Below, in pieces: positions 23,936-35,066 of a stretch of 64,000 bases of DNA. The stretch is taken from contig NC_089494.1 of the NCBI RefSeq assembly GCF_036850765.1, positions 62,242,309 through 62,306,308 on the forward strand, read 5' to 3'. The position numbers were made by a program, and so were the translations under genes. The notes under the pieces were generated by a model. That model was given only the letters and a program-made list of their open reading frames with translations, did no database searches and was not told the DNA's origin. The DNA is from Saccopteryx bilineata (taxonomy: Eukaryota > Chordata > Mammalia > Chiroptera > Emballonuridae). The number at the start of each line of letters is the position of its first letter. Position 1 is the stretch's first letter.

Positions 23936-24784
23936 AAAAAAGATTTTATTTTTGCCAAAGTTTGAAAAAAGTTTGTGATAGTATTTAGTTTTTTATTGTA
24001 TTACCTTTGTAACTTGCACTTTGGGCATGGCAGATCAGAACCAGAACCCCACCACCACCAAAAAACAAAAACAACAGATACTTTTCATCATTAACGTAGT
24101 TGTGTGTGAAGCTTTTATTCACCTATAATATGCCAACTCCATTTGGGAAATAAGTTTTCTTAGTCATGATTAATCAACTTTTCTACATTAAAATCCAGAT
24201 TTATGTTTCTAGTTGTCTCTTCATATTATATTCTCAAAGCTCCTTTGTAACAACCCTGTCCCTTCTTAAAGAGTCAGAGACAGAAAATTCCTTCTTTTCC
24301 CATCTTATATTTTCAGATTAGCCTACTTTAATACACTTAATATTCTTTTTTATTTTTCCTGGTACTTCAGAAATGTTGATTGTTTCTAATGGCAAACTGC
24401 TCTACCTAGGAAAATCATCTATTTTAAGCTAGTAAAAATATACATGGTAATAGAATAATAAAAGAGCCAGGTTTGACTTCTGATTGACTTTTTTGTCTCC
24501 TTCTAACTCATTTGGGGTCCCTTATAAAAAATGACTGTCCTTGAATTGTCATCATGCTCTGTGAATCTCCTGAACCACTTTTAAACTAGTATCTCACTGA
24601 AAAGCACTTTAGAGTTCTTAAACTACACATCAGATCTGGTCCTTGGCTTTGCATGTTTAGGGACTTGATTTTTTTCAGTTTCACTAGAACTGTGCTTAAC
24701 ACTTCCCTAACACATCTAATTTGTTCATTAGAATGCAAGTTCTTCATTTAAGGAAGAAGGTATTCCTGATATATAAATAACAAA
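23936..24784. other. Unique sequence
   Basis: AT-rich. Nothing supported. Confidence 0.5.
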
Positions 24785-25015
24785 TGGTGGTTAAGGCCCA
24801 TACTAGGGAGTTTGAATCCTGACTGCACCACTTCCTAGTTGTGTGACTCTGGTTAGGCAAGTTACCTAACTACCTGTTTCCTCAGCTATATATGGGGATA
24901 ATAAGGCCTCCCTGAGGTTTGTTGTAAGGATTAAATGAATTTATACATGTAAAATACTAAAACTTCTTAGCACCTAGTAAGTGCTTAGTAAATGTTAGCA
25001 ATTCTTTTAATTTAC
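24785..25015 (+). mobile_element. MIR SINE, near full length
   Basis: ggtggttaaggcccatacta, tttgaatcctgactgcacca, gttgtgtgactctggttagg, tgtttcctcagctatatatg, gattaaatgaatttatac and gcacctagtaagtgcttagt follow the MIR consensus in order. A younger SINE landed directly after it. Confidence 0.88.
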
Positions 25016-25029
25016 ATTTGGAGTGCTTT

Positions 25030-25350
25030 CTTTTTTTAAAGTGAGACAGACAAACAGGAAGGGAGAGATATGAGAACCATTATAATTCTTTGCAGCACTT
25101 TAGTTGTTCATTGATTGCTTTCTCATATGTGCCTTGACTAGGGGAGGAGGGTTGGGGGGCTACAGCTGAGCCAGAGACCCCTTGCTCACGCCAGTGACCA
25201 TGGAGTCATTGTCTATGATCTCACGCTCAAGCCAGCCACTGCACACTCAAGCTGGTGAGCCTGCACTCAAGCCAGCAACCTCGGAGTTTCAAACCTGGGT
25301 CCTCAGCATTCTAGTCCGATGCTCTATCCACTGCGCCACCACCAGTCAGG
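25030..25350 (-). mobile_element. Class C SINE, antisense
   Basis: Head complement ccactgcgccaccaccagtc at its right end. TSD ttggagtgcttt at 25018-25029 and 25351-25362. Confidence 0.92.
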
Positions 25351-25362
25351 TTGGAGTGCTTT

Positions 25363-26164
25363 GTTAAGGCACCTGTATCCTCTAAACACAAACATAGAAG
25401 GGAAAGTTGTTTGGTGAATGTAAAATTAGAAGGCAGAAATGTAATTGTTCTCTAGGAAATCACCTCTAGGACTGCTAATGGACATCTGCAGTTGAGGATA
25501 CTTCCGTTTACTTGATCAATAAGCCAGTTTATTATTCCTGCCTCTATATGGTGGCAGTGAAAAGATAAATAATTATGGTATTTCTTCTAAGGACAGATAA
25601 GAATGGGAGTTAATGGGGGGATCTGCCTGTCTAGCACCACAGACCTCCACGCAACAGAGTTCTTGATGAAACGAGAAAACCAGTCACATGAGTTGGGATT
25701 CTCAGATCCCGCCTTTTCTTTTTGAATGTATGCTTCCCAAACCAGACAATGGCTTTTTTTGATGCTATTCCTAGGGAGCATTTCTTTAAATGCTTTCTTA
25801 TCATGGACAATAGAATTGTTTCACAATTTGACTCAGAAGCTAAGGAGGGAAGAAACTACAGAAGGGGCCTGGTGCGTGGTCTGCATTCGAAGGCCCGCAG
25901 AACCTGTCCAGGAAGTGCCATGTGCTCGCTTGCCACCAAGATGTCAGAAAGATGGATAGATAGTGATCTCATACTCTCTGATCTTGATGCAAATTGCCTT
26001 TTTTTTTTTTTCTGGTGAAATTAACCCTCTTGGTTGGCCTTAAAGTACAAGGAACAGATCGCATCTTCATTTAATTGCATTCAGTCAAATTTTCGAATCC
26101 TCTCAAAACAGTTTTATAAAATACTTTTTTAGATCATAACTATAAGCTATCTGAAGGACGTTAT
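25363..26164. other. Unique sequence
   Basis: Several chance open frames (for example 25722-26018) lack any recognisable protein. No repeat identified. Confidence 0.5.
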
Positions 26165-26620
26165 TTGCAGATATTATATGAGGAGGGTATGCTAGTTGTC
26201 TCCCAGAATGCATTCTTCTCCCTTCATACTTTATAGTTGGGTTCTTGGCTGTCCTGCTGTAGAGGATTGCCCAGTCTCCTTGCAGCTGGTTGTAAGTCAC
26301 ATGACTCAGTTCTTGTCAGTGGATGTGAATGAAGGCTAATTCCAGAACTAGCCATTGAAATGGATGTGTGGTCTTCTGGGGGGAGGGGCTATTTGTCTTC
26401 CAGAGAATCTGTTAATAATGCATACAAGGACAGCGACCTGGGGACAGTGGAGCACCAGGATGGCAGAAACCTGTACCTCTGAGAGGTCAGGGGACGAGAG
26501 CACCATATAACCTGGCTGCTCACCTTCCTTCAGACATTCTGGAAGCTACGGTATTTAAGCTACCATGTCTCTGTTGTAGCAGCTTCATTTTCTACCATAG
26601 CAAACATACATATTCTGTTC
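26165..26620 (+). repeat. Ancient interspersed repeat, unassigned
   Basis: The layout (gtaagtcacatgactcagtt, gtggtcttctgggggg, a dinucleotide-poor diverged body) resembles an old mammal-wide LTR or DNA repeat. The region 36900-37345 looks related. I cannot name the family. Confidence 0.35.
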
Positions 26621-26984
26621 TTGTCTCCTTTTTACCTTATTTGGAGTTACTCTGTTCTGTTATCAGCACAGCTCTATAGGGTGGAAAGAGCTTCTAATCA
26701 AATCTAGCTTCAGATACCAATTCACCACTTAGATGAAACTGCTTTAGGTTTCAGTGGCTTAGTATGAAAAGACTAAAGAGAGCTCCAGATATATAACAGC
26801 CATACAATAAATGTATATTTCTGTGTAATTAGTTCCTTCTACCATCACCTAAAAGTAAGCACAATTGACAGGCTCGATCCTTATGTATGACAAGAAAACT
26901 ATGGATCATGTTCTCTGTGGTTATTTAAATGCCTGTCCTGCAGAAGAAACATGAATATTTTAATGTTGCTAAAGAATATTCTGA

Positions 26985-27376
26985 GCCCTGGCTAATTTGC
27001 TCAGTGGTAGAGCGTCGGCCTGGTGTTCAGGAGTCCCGGGTTTCGATTCCCGGCCAGGGCACACAGGAGAAGCGCCCATCTGCTTCTCCACCCCTCCTCC
27101 TCTCCTTCCTCTCTGTCTCTTCCCCTCCCGCAGCCAAGGCTCCATTGGAGCAGGGATGGCCTGGGCGCTGAGGATGGCTCTGTGGCCTCTGCCTCAGGCG
27201 CTAGAATGGCTCTGGTCGCAACAGAGCGATGCCCGGATGGGCAGAGCATCACCCCCTGGTGGGCGTGCCGGGTGGATCCCGGTCGGGGGCATGCAGGAGT
27301 CTGTCTGACTGCCTCCCTGTTTCTGGCTTTGGAAAAATACCAAAAAAAATAAAAAAATTAAAAAAGAATTTAAAAA
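26985..27376 (+). mobile_element. Class R SINE
   Basis: gccctggct, A-box-like tgctcagtggtagagcg, box B gtttcgattcc, then the class R body (gctccattggagcaggg, gaggatggctctgtggcctc, cagagcatcaccccctggtg). TSD aatattctga at 26975-26984 and 27377-27386. Confidence 0.93.
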
Positions 27377-27818
27377 AATATTCTGAAAGAGGAAATTGTT
27401 GGATTGAGTGATAAATGTTGACATTTTGCTAATAACATGCCAGGACTTCATGTAAATCATTGAATTTTTGGACTGAAAAATGTCATTTGAGAATTCTTGC
27501 CTAACTCACCTATTCAGAAGTTACTGAGGAGCAGAAAGATTAGGTACATGCTAACCAGAACTCTAAGTCATAAAATAATAAACTTGCAAAAATTAAATTA
27601 TAAGTTGGAATAACTTTTCTCACTGAAAATGGTTACTAAATTTCTGGCAGTAGCCACAAAATTTTATTGAACTTAATGTAACTAAAATACTGTAGGAGAT
27701 CTTGGATAACCAGAAAAATAGGGAAAACGAAGGGTAATGAAGACAAATTTCTCAACTTGGTGATTGAGGCCATTGATGATGTAGCCACAGCCTACGTTTT
27801 TCTCATTTTATGTATCTC

Positions 27819-27819
<1 letters not shown>

Positions 27820-27850
<31 letters not shown>
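27820..27850. repeat. (ATT)n microsatellite
   Basis: Ten uninterrupted ATT units. The surrounding 27390-28320 is otherwise unique AT-rich sequence with no gene. Confidence 0.95.
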
Positions 27851-27853
<3 letters not shown>

Positions 27854-28327
27854 CTTCAGTTTTCTCTCTCATTATTCCTTTTCTTATAAAGATACGAAGA
27901 AATTAAATTATTTCACCGAAATTACAAAGCTCATTTCTTTGTCAAAAATAAATGTCCATAACTTCAAAACCTGTATCGTATAGCATTATTTGTGTTGAAT
28001 GACCATATTGGCCTTAATGAGAGAAACAAGTTTGGGAGAGTAGAATGAAATCCTGTCAGCCCGGATTATTTAAACCTGAGAGGTTTTGGCAATCTGTGAT
28101 TTTCCTTCTAATTCAGCCTAGGATATCTGTGAGCAGTTTCTAAAAGTAAGTGATTAGGGATGAGTAGAGATGAGAAAATACACAAAATACCTTTGTTTTC
28201 CCCTAATTCTCCACCTTACTTTCCCTTCAAATTATTACCATAAGACTCATAAAGGAGTATTTGTTCTAAAGAAATGAGGAATGTGAAAATTTGCAGAAAA
28301 TCCAACATAAAAAATACCCTCCTCAAT

Positions 28328-28472
28328 GCCCTGGCCAGATAGCTCGGTTGGTTAGACGATCGTCCCAAAACGCAGAGGTTGCTGATTTGATCCCAGGTCA
28401 GGGCACATAAAGGAACAGATCAATGTTTCTGTTTTTCTCACCTTCTCTCTAAAATCAATAAATTTAAAAATT
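28328..28472 (+). mobile_element. Class V (Ves-like) SINE
   Basis: gccctggccagatagctcgg, ttggttagacgatcgtccc, gatttgatcccaggtcaggg, then gatcaatgtttctg and tail aaaatcaataaattt. Flanks are similar (cctcctcaat / cctactcaat), consistent with a TSD. Confidence 0.85.
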
Positions 28473-28489
28473 TTGTTTTAGCATATCCT

Positions 28490-28650
28490 ACTCAATGAAA
28501 ATGTACTTTGCTCAACTTGCTAAGGTGAGGGGAATGTCCTATGCTTTTATCTTGGAGCGGTTACTCGGATGTGCAAAGTTTCATGCAGCTGTACAGTGAA
28601 GGCTTGTGCACTGTATATATAGATTACACCTCAATTTAAAAAGAAAAAAA
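28490..28650 (+). mobile_element. Small LINE-1-like 3' end
   Basis: Contains cttgtgcactgtatatatag followed by attacacctcaattt, typical of an old L1 3' UTR end, then an A-rich stretch. Confidence 0.5.
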
Positions 28651-28654
28651 TGTA

Positions 28655-29021
28655 GCCCTGGCCAGTTGGCTCAGCGGTAGAGCGTCGGCCTGGTGTGCGG
28701 GGGACCGGGGTTCGATTCCCGGCCAGGGCACATAGGGGAAGCGCCCATTTGCTCTCTACCCCCACCCCCCTCCTTCCTCTCTGTCTCTCTCTTCCCCTCC
28801 TGCAGCCAAGGCTCCATTGGAGCAAAGATGCCTGGGCGCTGGGGATGGCTCCTTGGCCTCTGCCCCAGGTGCTAGAGTGGCTCTGGTCGCGGTAGAGCGA
28901 CGCCCCGGAGGGGCAGAGCATTGCCCCCTGGTGGGCATGCTGGGTGGATCCCGGTCGGGTGCATGCGGGAGTCTGACTGTCTCTACCCGTTTCCAGCTTC
29001 AGAAAAATACAAAAAAAAAAA
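28655..29021 (+). mobile_element. Class R SINE
   Basis: Intact A box (tggctcagcggtagagcg) and B box (ggttcgattcc). Full class R body and a ten-A tail. Little diverged from the 30.8 kb and 58.3 kb copies. Confidence 0.94.
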
Positions 29022-29249
29022 TTATTCCTAAATGGTAGGTTGGTATAGCTCTTATGTTCAAAGCATTACTAGCAATACTGCACTTCATAAAGTGCTTACG
29101 TAGCTTAAATTTTTGGAAGATGTTGGTTAGAGATTATATCAATATACAAATGCATACAAAACATTTGTTAATGTGCAGAATGGCCACAGCTGAACAGGAT
29201 GTGTTATTTCAGAAACTGATAAAAGACTGGGTCCCATAGATGAGAAGTT

Positions 29250-30010
29250 AAATCATTTTCTATGATCTAAATAATTGAAATCTGGATCAGCTGTAATAGA
29301 ATTCTATTGTAATAGCAAAATAATTGGAAACAATTGAAATATCCATCAATATAGGAAAATGGTGAGACGAATTATAATACATCCATACAAAAGAATGCCT
29401 TCTGCCATTTAAAAAGAATTAAGTAGCCTGACCAGGCGGTGGCGCAGTGGATAGAGCATCAGACTGGGATGCGGAAGACCCAGGTTCGAGACCCCGAGGT
29501 TGCCAGTTTGAGCGCGGGCTCATCTGGCTTGAGGAAAAAAAAAAAAAAAAAAAGCTTGCCAGCTTGGACCCAAGGTCGCTGGCTCGAGCAAGGGGTTATT
29601 CGGTCTGCTGAAGGCCCACGGTCAAGGCACATATGGGAGAGCAATCAATGAACCACTAAGGTGTCGCAATGCGCAACGAAAAACTAATGATTGATGCTTC
29701 TCATCTCTCCGTCCCTGTCTAGCCCTCACTCTGACTCTCTCTCTGTCTCTGTAAAAAAAAAAAAAAAAAAAATAATAAAGAACCTTTCTTTAAAAAGAAT
29801 TAAGTATATCTATATAAGCTGGCATAGAAAGATTTCTTATATTGCTTTGTGAAAAAGTGACAGAACAAAATGTATAGTATTGTCACAAAAGTAACCTCAA
29901 CTGGTGTGTATCCTTCCAAATAGTTGCATTTACATATATATATGCATCCAGATATATTTTACATAAATAGGGTTATAACTAATTGTTATGCAATTTTTCA
30001 CTTAAATAAC
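29250..30010 (+). mobile_element. LINE-1 3' end split by a SINE
   Basis: The left piece has aattggaaacaattgaaata, tccatcaatataggaaaatg and ccatacaaaagaatgcc. After the SINE it continues with tatatctatataagctggca and gaacaaaatgtatagtattg. This is a standard L1M 3' end. Confidence 0.7.
29426..29788 (+). mobile_element. Class C SINE, well preserved
   Basis: gcctgaccaggcggtggcgc, B box ggttcgagacc, cttggacccaaggtcgctgg, caatgcgcaacg and a long A tail. Perfect 18-bp TSD tttaaaaagaattaagta at 29408-29425 and 29789-29806. An internal run of about 18 A sits where other copies carry further modules. Confidence 0.95.
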
Positions 30011-30135
30011 TGAATTAAAGATTTGAAGGCAATGTAAAAATGCATCTAGAATTACATCGTAACTGAGAACTTTCATATTTTCATTTAAGCCAAGACTTGA
30101 GGAGTGAAAGGATCCAGCCATCAAAAGAAGTAGGG

Positions 30136-30339
30136 CCTGACCTGTGGTGGCGCAGTGGCTAAAGCCTCGACCTGGAATGCTGAGGTCACTTGTTCTAAAC
30201 CCCAGGCTTGCCCAGTCAAGGTACACGTAAGAAGCAACTACTACAAATTGATGCTTCCTGCTCCTTCCCACCCCTTTTCTCTCTCTCCTCTCTCTAAAAC
30301 CAATAAATAAAATCTTAAAGACAAGTATTAAAAAAAAAT
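30136..30339 (+). mobile_element. Class B SINE
   Basis: cctgacctgtggtggcgcag head and aaccaataaataaaatctta tail. TSD aagaagtaggg at 30125-30135 and 30340-30350. Confidence 0.93.
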
Positions 30340-30350
30340 AAGAAGTAGGG

Positions 30351-30600
30351 TACAAGCCTCTAAGGCAGAAGGAACAGCAGATGCAGAGGCTCCAAGGGAG
30401 GAGAGAGCCTGCTGCTGTGAGGAACAAGCAGGAGGCTGGAGTGGCTGGAGTGTAATGAGTACAGGATTCTCAGTCCTGCAGGGCTTTGTATGTATGATGT
30501 AGTCCTGGGGTTTTATTCTAACAAATGGATAGCTACTAGAGGGTTTTAAATAAGAGAGACATATGATCTTTATATTTTTAAGGGTCAATTAGATTTGACC
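30351..30600 (+). repeat. Ancient mammal-wide repeat, unassigned
   Basis: gaacagcagatgcagaggct, gtggctggagtgtaatgagt, cagggctttgtatgtatg and ggttttaaataagagagaca form a pattern found many times in mammals. I do not recall the family name with confidence. The stretch at 51530-51690 resembles its upstream part. Confidence 0.45.
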
Positions 30601-30826
30601 CATCTGCCATCTTACCCAGTCCTCCCAGCTGTGAGAGCCAGCTGTTGGGAAGTAGCCAAGTGCTGACGGATGTGCAGAGGGCCGTGGAGGGTGCACCAGG
30701 TATGCGTCACTCGTCCAGAGCCGCACTGCCCCATAGAAATGTAATGTAAGGCATGCATGTAATTTAAATTGTTCCAGCAGCCACATTTTTAAAAAGAAAC
30801 AATTCATCTTAATAATATATTTTATT

Positions 30827-31230
30827 GGCCCTGGCCGGTTGGCTCAGTGGTAGAGCGTCGGCCTGGCGTGCGGAAGTCCCGGGTTCAATTCCCGGCCAGG
30901 GCACACAGGAGAGGCACCCATCTGCTTCTCCACCCCTCCCCCTCTCCTTCCTCTCTGTCTCTCTCTTCCCCTCCCACAGCCGAGGCTCCATTGGAGCAAA
31001 GATGGCCCGGGCCCAGGCGCTGGAGATGGCTCCTTGGCCTCTGCCCCAGGCACTAGAGTGGCTCTGGTCGGGACAGAGCGACGCCCCGGATGGGCAGAGC
31101 ATCGCCCCCTGGTGGGCGTGCTGGGTGGATCCCGGTCGGGCAAATGCGGGAGTCTGTCTGACTGCCTCCCCGTTTCCAGCTTCAGAAAAATACAAAAAAA
31201 AATTATTAAAAGAAATGAAAAATAAAAATT
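30827..31230 (+). mobile_element. Class R SINE in the hAT MITE
   Basis: Intact A and B boxes (gggttcaattcc) and full body. TSD ataatatattttatt at 30812-30826 and 31231-31245. The body carries a small duplication, gatggcccgggcccaggcgc, relative to other copies. Confidence 0.95.
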
Positions 31231-31270
31231 ATAATATATTTTATTTAACATACTAGGTCTACATTTTAAT

Positions 31271-31575
31271 TTTTTCAAGAGAGACAGGAAGAAAGAGAGA
31301 TGAGAAGCATCAATTCTTCATTGTGGCACTTTAGTTGTTCACTGATTGCTTTCTCATATGTGCCTTGCCCGGAGGGGAAGGGTCTCCAGCTGAGCGAGTG
31401 ACCCCTTGCTCAAGCCAGCGACATTGGGCTCAAGCCAGCGACCACGGGGTCATGTCTATGATCCCACCCTCAAGCTGGCGACCCCGCACTCACACCAGCA
31501 ACCTCAGGTTTCCGAACCTGGGTCCTCAGCATCCCACACTGATGCTCTATCCATTGTGCCATCACCTGGTCAGGG
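31271..31575 (-). mobile_element. Class C SINE, antisense, in the hAT MITE
   Basis: Head complement ccattgtgccatcacctggt at the right end. Perfect TSD tacattttaat at 31260-31270 and 31576-31586. Confidence 0.94.
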
Positions 31576-31950
31576 TACATTTTAATATTTTAACATAATC
31601 AACATAAAACTTATTAAGACATTTAAGATATTTTTCTTTCTTACTAAGTCTTCAAAATCTATAGTGTATTTTATACCTACAGTACTCACCTCAAACTTAC
31701 TGTATTTCCAAGGCTAGGTAGCCACATGTGGCTTAGTGGCTACTGTAGTGGACAGTGCAGGTCTAAGGCTTTACTTTTCCTCCTAAGGAACTTAGCCTGA
31801 AATCTCATCCCCGTCTGATTTCAACAGATCTCATTAAAAAACTCCCTTTGGTCAGATGGGTTGTGTTTTCATTTAAAGCTGAATATTGAAAGTGTATGAT
31901 AAATCCTCATTTCCATTTTTTGTTGTTGTTGTAGTTAAGAAAAATGTTTA

Positions 31951-32109
31951 GCCTTGGTGGGATAGCTCGGATGGTTGGAGCTTCCTTCCAGAGCTCAGAG
32001 GTTATGGGTTCAATCCCCAGTCAGGGCACATACAGGAATAGATCTCTGTTCCTGTCTCTGTGTGTGTCTTTTCCTCTAAAATCAATCAATAAAAAAACTT
32101 TTACAGAAA
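31951..32109 (+). mobile_element. Class V SINE
   Basis: gccttggtgggatagctcgg head, gttcaatccccagtcagggc, tail aaaatcaatcaataaaaaaa. TSD aaaatgttta / aaaatattta. Confidence 0.85.
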
Positions 32110-32174
32110 AAAATATTTAGGGGGCTTATTGACAAGAAAGACCATTTATAGTATTACCAATAAGACTGACTCTT

Positions 32175-32581
32175 GCCTGACCAGGCAGTGACACATGAAG
32201 CATCGCCCTGGGATGCTGAGGACCCAGGTTCAAAACCTAGAGGTCACTGGCTTCAGCATGGCCTCATCTGGCTAGAGCATGGGCTCAACTAGCTTGAGCG
32301 TGGGGTTGCCAACTTGAGCGTGGGGTTGCCAACTTGAGCGTGGGATCATAGACATGACCCCATGGTCACTGGCTTGAGCCCAAAGGTTGCTGGCTTGAAG
32401 CCCAAGGTCGCTGTCTTGAGCAAGAGGACACTGGCTTAGTTGGAACCTCCTGGTCAAGGCACATATTAGAAAGCAATCAATGAACAACTAAAGTGAGGCA
32501 ACTACGAGTCGATGCTTCTCATCTCTCTCCCTTCCTGTCTGTTCCTTCCCCCCCACCACCCTTGCTAAAAAAAAAAAAAAA
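32175..32581 (+). mobile_element. Class C SINE with expanded modules
   Basis: gcctgaccaggcagtgacac head, then three near-identical copies of acttgagcgtggggttgcca (about 32296-32345), then the usual ttgagcccaaaggttgctgg modules. TSD aagactgactctt / aagactaactctt at 32162-32174 and 32582-32594. Confidence 0.92.
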
Positions 32582-32639
32582 AAGACTAACTCTTTTAACT
32601 TGAATTAAGTACAAATAGAGAGATGCAGCTTGATTTGAT

Positions 32640-33190
32640 CTGCCTGCTGAAGCTTTATTTACAATAGCCAAGGTATGTAAGCATCCCAAGTAGACAAGTG
32701 AATAAAAAAAGCTGTGGTACATATACAAAATGGAATACTACTCAGCCATAAAAAAGAATGAAATCTAACCTCTTGCAATAGCATGGATGAACCTAGAGGG
32801 TATTGGGCTAAGTGAAATAAGTCAGAAAAAGACAAATAACAAATGATTTCACTTATATGTGGAATCTAATAAACAAAATAAATAAAATAAAATTCATCAA
32901 TAAAGAGAACAGATTGACGGTTGCCAAAGGGGAGGGGGCTTGGGGGATGAGTGGCAAAGGTGAAGGGATTTAGAAGTACAAATTGGTAGTTACAAAATAG
33001 AGACATAAATTACAGATCGGAAATATAGTCAATAATATAGTGATGACTACGTATTGGGCTAGATGGTTGCTTGAAATATCTGGATAGCCACTTTGCAAAG
33101 TATATGGTTGTCTAACTACTATACTGTATACCTGAAACTAATACAAAATAATATTGAATGTAAACTGTATTTGAAAAAAAATACCTTATG
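32640..33190 (+). mobile_element. LINE-1 3' end
   Basis: End of ORF2 and 3' UTR: ggaatactactcagccataa, gcatggatgaacctagaggg, gatttcacttatatgtggaa, gtatacctgaaactaataca and an A-rich tail. No long frame left. Less diverged than the intronic L1s. Confidence 0.85.
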
Positions 33191-33319
33191 TCAAAAAAAG
33201 AAGAAAAAAAAGAATGATTCCTCGGTTTTTAGCGTCAACCACTGGTGCCATTACTGAGATGGGAGAGCAGCAGGCATGAAATATGTGTGAAGGTGAAAAT
33301 CAAGAATCTATTTTGAATT

Positions 33320-34135
33320 TGGTGGCACTACCTGACTTCAAGACTTCCTGTAAAGCTACAGTAATCAAGAAAGCATGGTATTAATGAAAGAATAGACAAA
33401 TAGATCAATGGAACAGAATAGAGAGCCCAGAAATAGACCCATGTATGTATAGTCAACTGATCTTTGACAAAGGAGCAAATGCAATACAATGGAGCAAAGA
33501 CAGTCTTTTCAACAAATGGTGCTGGAAGAACTTGACATCCACATGCAAAAAGAATGAATCTCGACAGAGACTTTACATTCTTCACAAAAAGTTACTCAGA
33601 ATGGATGAGATCAGAGACCTAAATGTAAAATACAAAACTATCGAACTCCTAGAAAATAACAAAGGAGAAAACCCAGATGACCTTGGGTATGGTGATGACT
33701 TTTTAGAGACAACACTAAAGACACAATCCATAGAAGAGAGAACTACTGAGCTGAACTTCATTAAAAGTAAAAGCTCCTGCTCTGCAAATCACCCTGTCAA
33801 GACAATGAGAAGAGAAACCATAGACTGGGAGGAAGTATTTGCAAAAGACATACCTGAAAAAAAACTGTTATCCAAAATCTACACACAAAAAACCTCTTAA
33901 AACTCAACAATAACAGCCTGGCCTGTGGTGGCGCAGTGGATAAAGCATCAACCTGGAACACTGAGGTCGTTAGTTTAAAACCCTGGGCTTGCCTGGTCAA
34001 GGCACATATGAGAGTTGATGCTACCTGCTCCTCCCCCAATTCTCTCTCTCTCTCTTTCTCTCTCCTCTCTAAAATGAATAAACAAACAAAAAGAAATCCC
34101 AAACAACCCAATTTAAAAATGTTTAAAATATAGGT
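33320..34135 (+). pseudogene. LINE-1 ORF2 C-terminal remnant
   Basis: A 151-codon open stretch (33445-33900) begins MYSQLIFDKGANAIQWSKDS and holds IRDLNVKYKTIELLE, DWEEVFAKDI and KKLLSKIYTQ, the pattern of the C-terminal end of L1 ORF2 beyond the reverse transcriptase. A frameshift relative to a normal ORF2 lies near the NKWCW segment. The element lacks its 5' part, is cut by a class B SINE (33917-34095), resumes briefly (caaacaacccaatttaaaaa) and lacks the L1 3' end. It is separate from the L1 end at 32.6 kb, which covers a later part of L1 yet lies upstream. Confidence 0.82.
33917..34095 (+). mobile_element. Class B SINE
   Basis: gcctggcctgtggtggcgca head, aaggcacatatgagagttga, CT tract, aaatgaataaacaaacaaaa tail. 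TSD not clear. Confidence 0.9.
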
Positions 34136-34377
34136 TCAAGATGTCCTCTAAACACTGTTGAGTAAATATGAAGTCCACTAACTGCATGTCTGAAGTGCAA
34201 AAGAAAGTTGGAGGCAGCCAACAGAGCATCACTCTATGATGGTATTTAAAACCTGGGACTGGAGTAAACCACCTAGACTAGAGAGAGAGAATAGAAAGAG
34301 AAGAGGAGAGGGCCCAAGAATGAGCTTGATGCAGATGTCAAGGAAAGAAGCAGGGGTCAGCAAAACAGGTTGAATGA

Positions 34378-34530
34378 GCCCTGGCCAAATGGTTTAATTG
34401 GTTAGTGTCATTTCCATATGCAAAGGTTGCAGGTTCGATTCCCTGATCAGGGCGTATACAGTAACAGATTGATGTTTCTGTCTGTTTGTCTGTCTCTTCC
34501 TTCCTCTCTCTAAAACCTATAAAAATTTTT
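34378..34530 (+). mobile_element. Class V SINE
   Basis: gccctggccaaatggtttaa, ttggttagtgtcatttcc, ggttcgattccctgatcagg, gtttctgtctgtttgtctg. Confidence 0.85.
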
Positions 34531-34674
34531 TAATAATAAAACAGTCTCAACAAAGCAGCTAGTGAGGTAGGAACAAACCAAGAGACTGGTGTCAGAGCAG
34601 CTGGGAGGCAGGGTTTCAAAAAGAGCAAATGCTGTTGAGCAGTTGTAAAAATGAAGAAAAAAGATGTGCTAGTT

Positions 34675-34880
34675 GCCTGACCTGTGGTGGTGCAGTGGAT
34701 AAAGTGTCGACCTGGAAATGCTGAGGTCGCCGGTTCGAAACCCTGGGCTTGCCTGGTCAAGGCATATATGGGAGTTGATGCTTCCATCTCCTCCCCTCTG
34801 TCTCTCTCTCCTCTCTCTCCCCCCTCTCTCTCCTCTCTAAAATGAATAAATAAAATAAAATAAAAAAATAAAACTGTTAA
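34675..34880 (+). mobile_element. Class B SINE
   Basis: gcctgacctgtggtggtgca, box B ggttcgaaacc, (CT)n tract and aaatgaataaataaaat tail. Perfect 18-bp TSD aaaaaagatgtgctagtt at 34657-34674 and 34881-34898. Confidence 0.95.
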
Positions 34881-35010
34881 AAAAAAGATGTGCTAGTTGA
34901 CAAGTTCTGTTTCATTTAAAAGCAAGTTTGGCTTACTTTTTTGAGACATTTTGCCACAAAGGGGACAGTAAAAATGGGTTGGAAGCTGAAGGGAAATGTT
35001 CAGGCAAAGG

Positions 35011-35066
35011 GTGTGTGTGTTGTTGGTGTGTTGGTTGGTTGGTTGGTTGGTTGGTTGGCTGGGTGG
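35011..35066 (+). repeat. (GT)n-(GGTT)n simple repeat
   Basis: gtgtgtgtgttgttggtgtg passes into eight or so GGTT units. The strand carries spaced GG pairs. Confidence 0.95.

Larger units (their letters stand above)
30721..31760. mobile_element. hAT (Charlie-type) MITE carrying two SINEs
   Basis: Outer ends ccgcactgccccatagaaat and (complement) ctgcactgtccactacagta are inverted copies. Between them run tagaaatgtaatgtaaggca, agcagccacatttttaaaaa, atattttatttaacatac, ctaagtcttcaaaatctata and tagccacatgtggcttagtg, a familiar non-autonomous hAT layout. The flanks gtccagag / gtctaagg are compatible with a decayed 8-bp TSD. SINEs at 30827-31230 and 31271-31575 interrupt it; without them it is about 330 bp. 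Confidence 0.75.

Noticed and set aside
25722..26018. 98-codon frame with a Cys-containing end
   Set aside because: No domain, no splice sites and an alternative overlapping frame of similar length; consistent with chance.
26985..27060. tRNA gene-like sequence (A box and B box)
   Set aside because: This is the tRNA-derived head of a class R SINE; it continues into the SINE body and tail and lacks a full tRNA fold. The same applies to the other SINE heads.
30844..31278. Overlapping 128-144-codon frames on both strands
   Set aside because: They are shadows of the GC-rich class R SINE body, present in all copies.
32296..32345. Regularly spaced repeats resembling a small CRISPR array
   Set aside because: Tandem modules without unique spacers inside a class C SINE, in a mammalian genome.
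33445..33900. Possible host gene exon of 151 codons
   Set aside because: The translation matches the C-terminal part of LINE-1 ORF2 and is flanked by further L1 sequence.
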